Source of the DNA: Desulfobulbaceae bacterium UBA5123
Lineage (GTDB): Bacteria; Desulfobacterota; Desulfobulbia; Desulfobulbales; UBA5123
Assembly (NCBI GenBank): GCA_002415465.1
Contig: DHYT01000178.1
Location: 1-6,096, forward strand
Length of the DNA stretch: 6,096 bases
Direction of reading: 5' to 3'
Shown: positions 6,095 to 6,096 of the stretch, piece after piece
How positions within the stretch are numbered: position 1 is the stretch's first letter
How the letters are laid out: each line of letters starts with the position of its first letter
Made by a program: the position numbers and the translations under genes
The notes under the pieces: model-generated
Database searches by the model: none
What the model saw: the letters and a program-made list of their open reading frames with translations, nothing else
What the model was told of the DNA's origin: nothing

Positions 6095-6096
6095 GT

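Noticed and set aside
1..6096. CRISPR array, tRNA, rRNA, transposase or phage genes
   Set aside because: No repeat-spacer pattern, RNA gene, insertion-sequence ends or phage proteins could be seen on either strand.

Overview
The window is GC-rich DNA whose main part (about 308-6096) looks like the chromosome of a delta-type proteobacterium (Desulfobacterota/Desulfuromonadota style). The clues are a membrane sensor with a periplasmic double CxxCH haem module, a CheD-HDOD fusion, a FapA-type protein and a PhoU. This assignment rests on gene content only; no marker gene is present.

Layout. Bases 2-307 encode, on the + strand, an internal piece of a FimV-type pilus-assembly/peptidoglycan-hub protein, a family typical of gamma- and betaproteobacteria. 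At about 298-312 this coding stops abruptly and a CheD-HDOD gene begins on the opposite strand. That gene is cut in the middle of its HDOD domain. The two truncated genes meet head-on, so the left end looks like a breakpoint. An assembly or amplification chimera is the most likely cause; a real insertion or rearrangement is less likely. Everything left of about 308 should be treated as possibly foreign to the rest.

From 4019 leftward runs a probable three-gene signalling operon: a short FapA (DUF342) protein with a DUF3391-like N-terminus; a two-transmembrane sensor with two haem c sites, HAMP, GAF and a degenerate GGDEF domain; and the CheD-HDOD fusion. All three are signalling or scaffold parts, suggesting a redox or ligand input at the membrane passed to a cytoplasmic output. 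No chemoreceptor that CheD would modify is visible here.

A 399-base AT-richer divergent intergenic region (4020-4418) separates this operon from a rightward glucokinase gene with all expected catalytic residues. It holds two candidate sigma70 promoters and several inverted repeats. Glucokinase converges on a leftward phoU whose complete reading frame ends 4 bases inside it; the two stop codons share one CTAG. PhoU starts 3 bases from the right edge, so any pst genes would lie outside the window.
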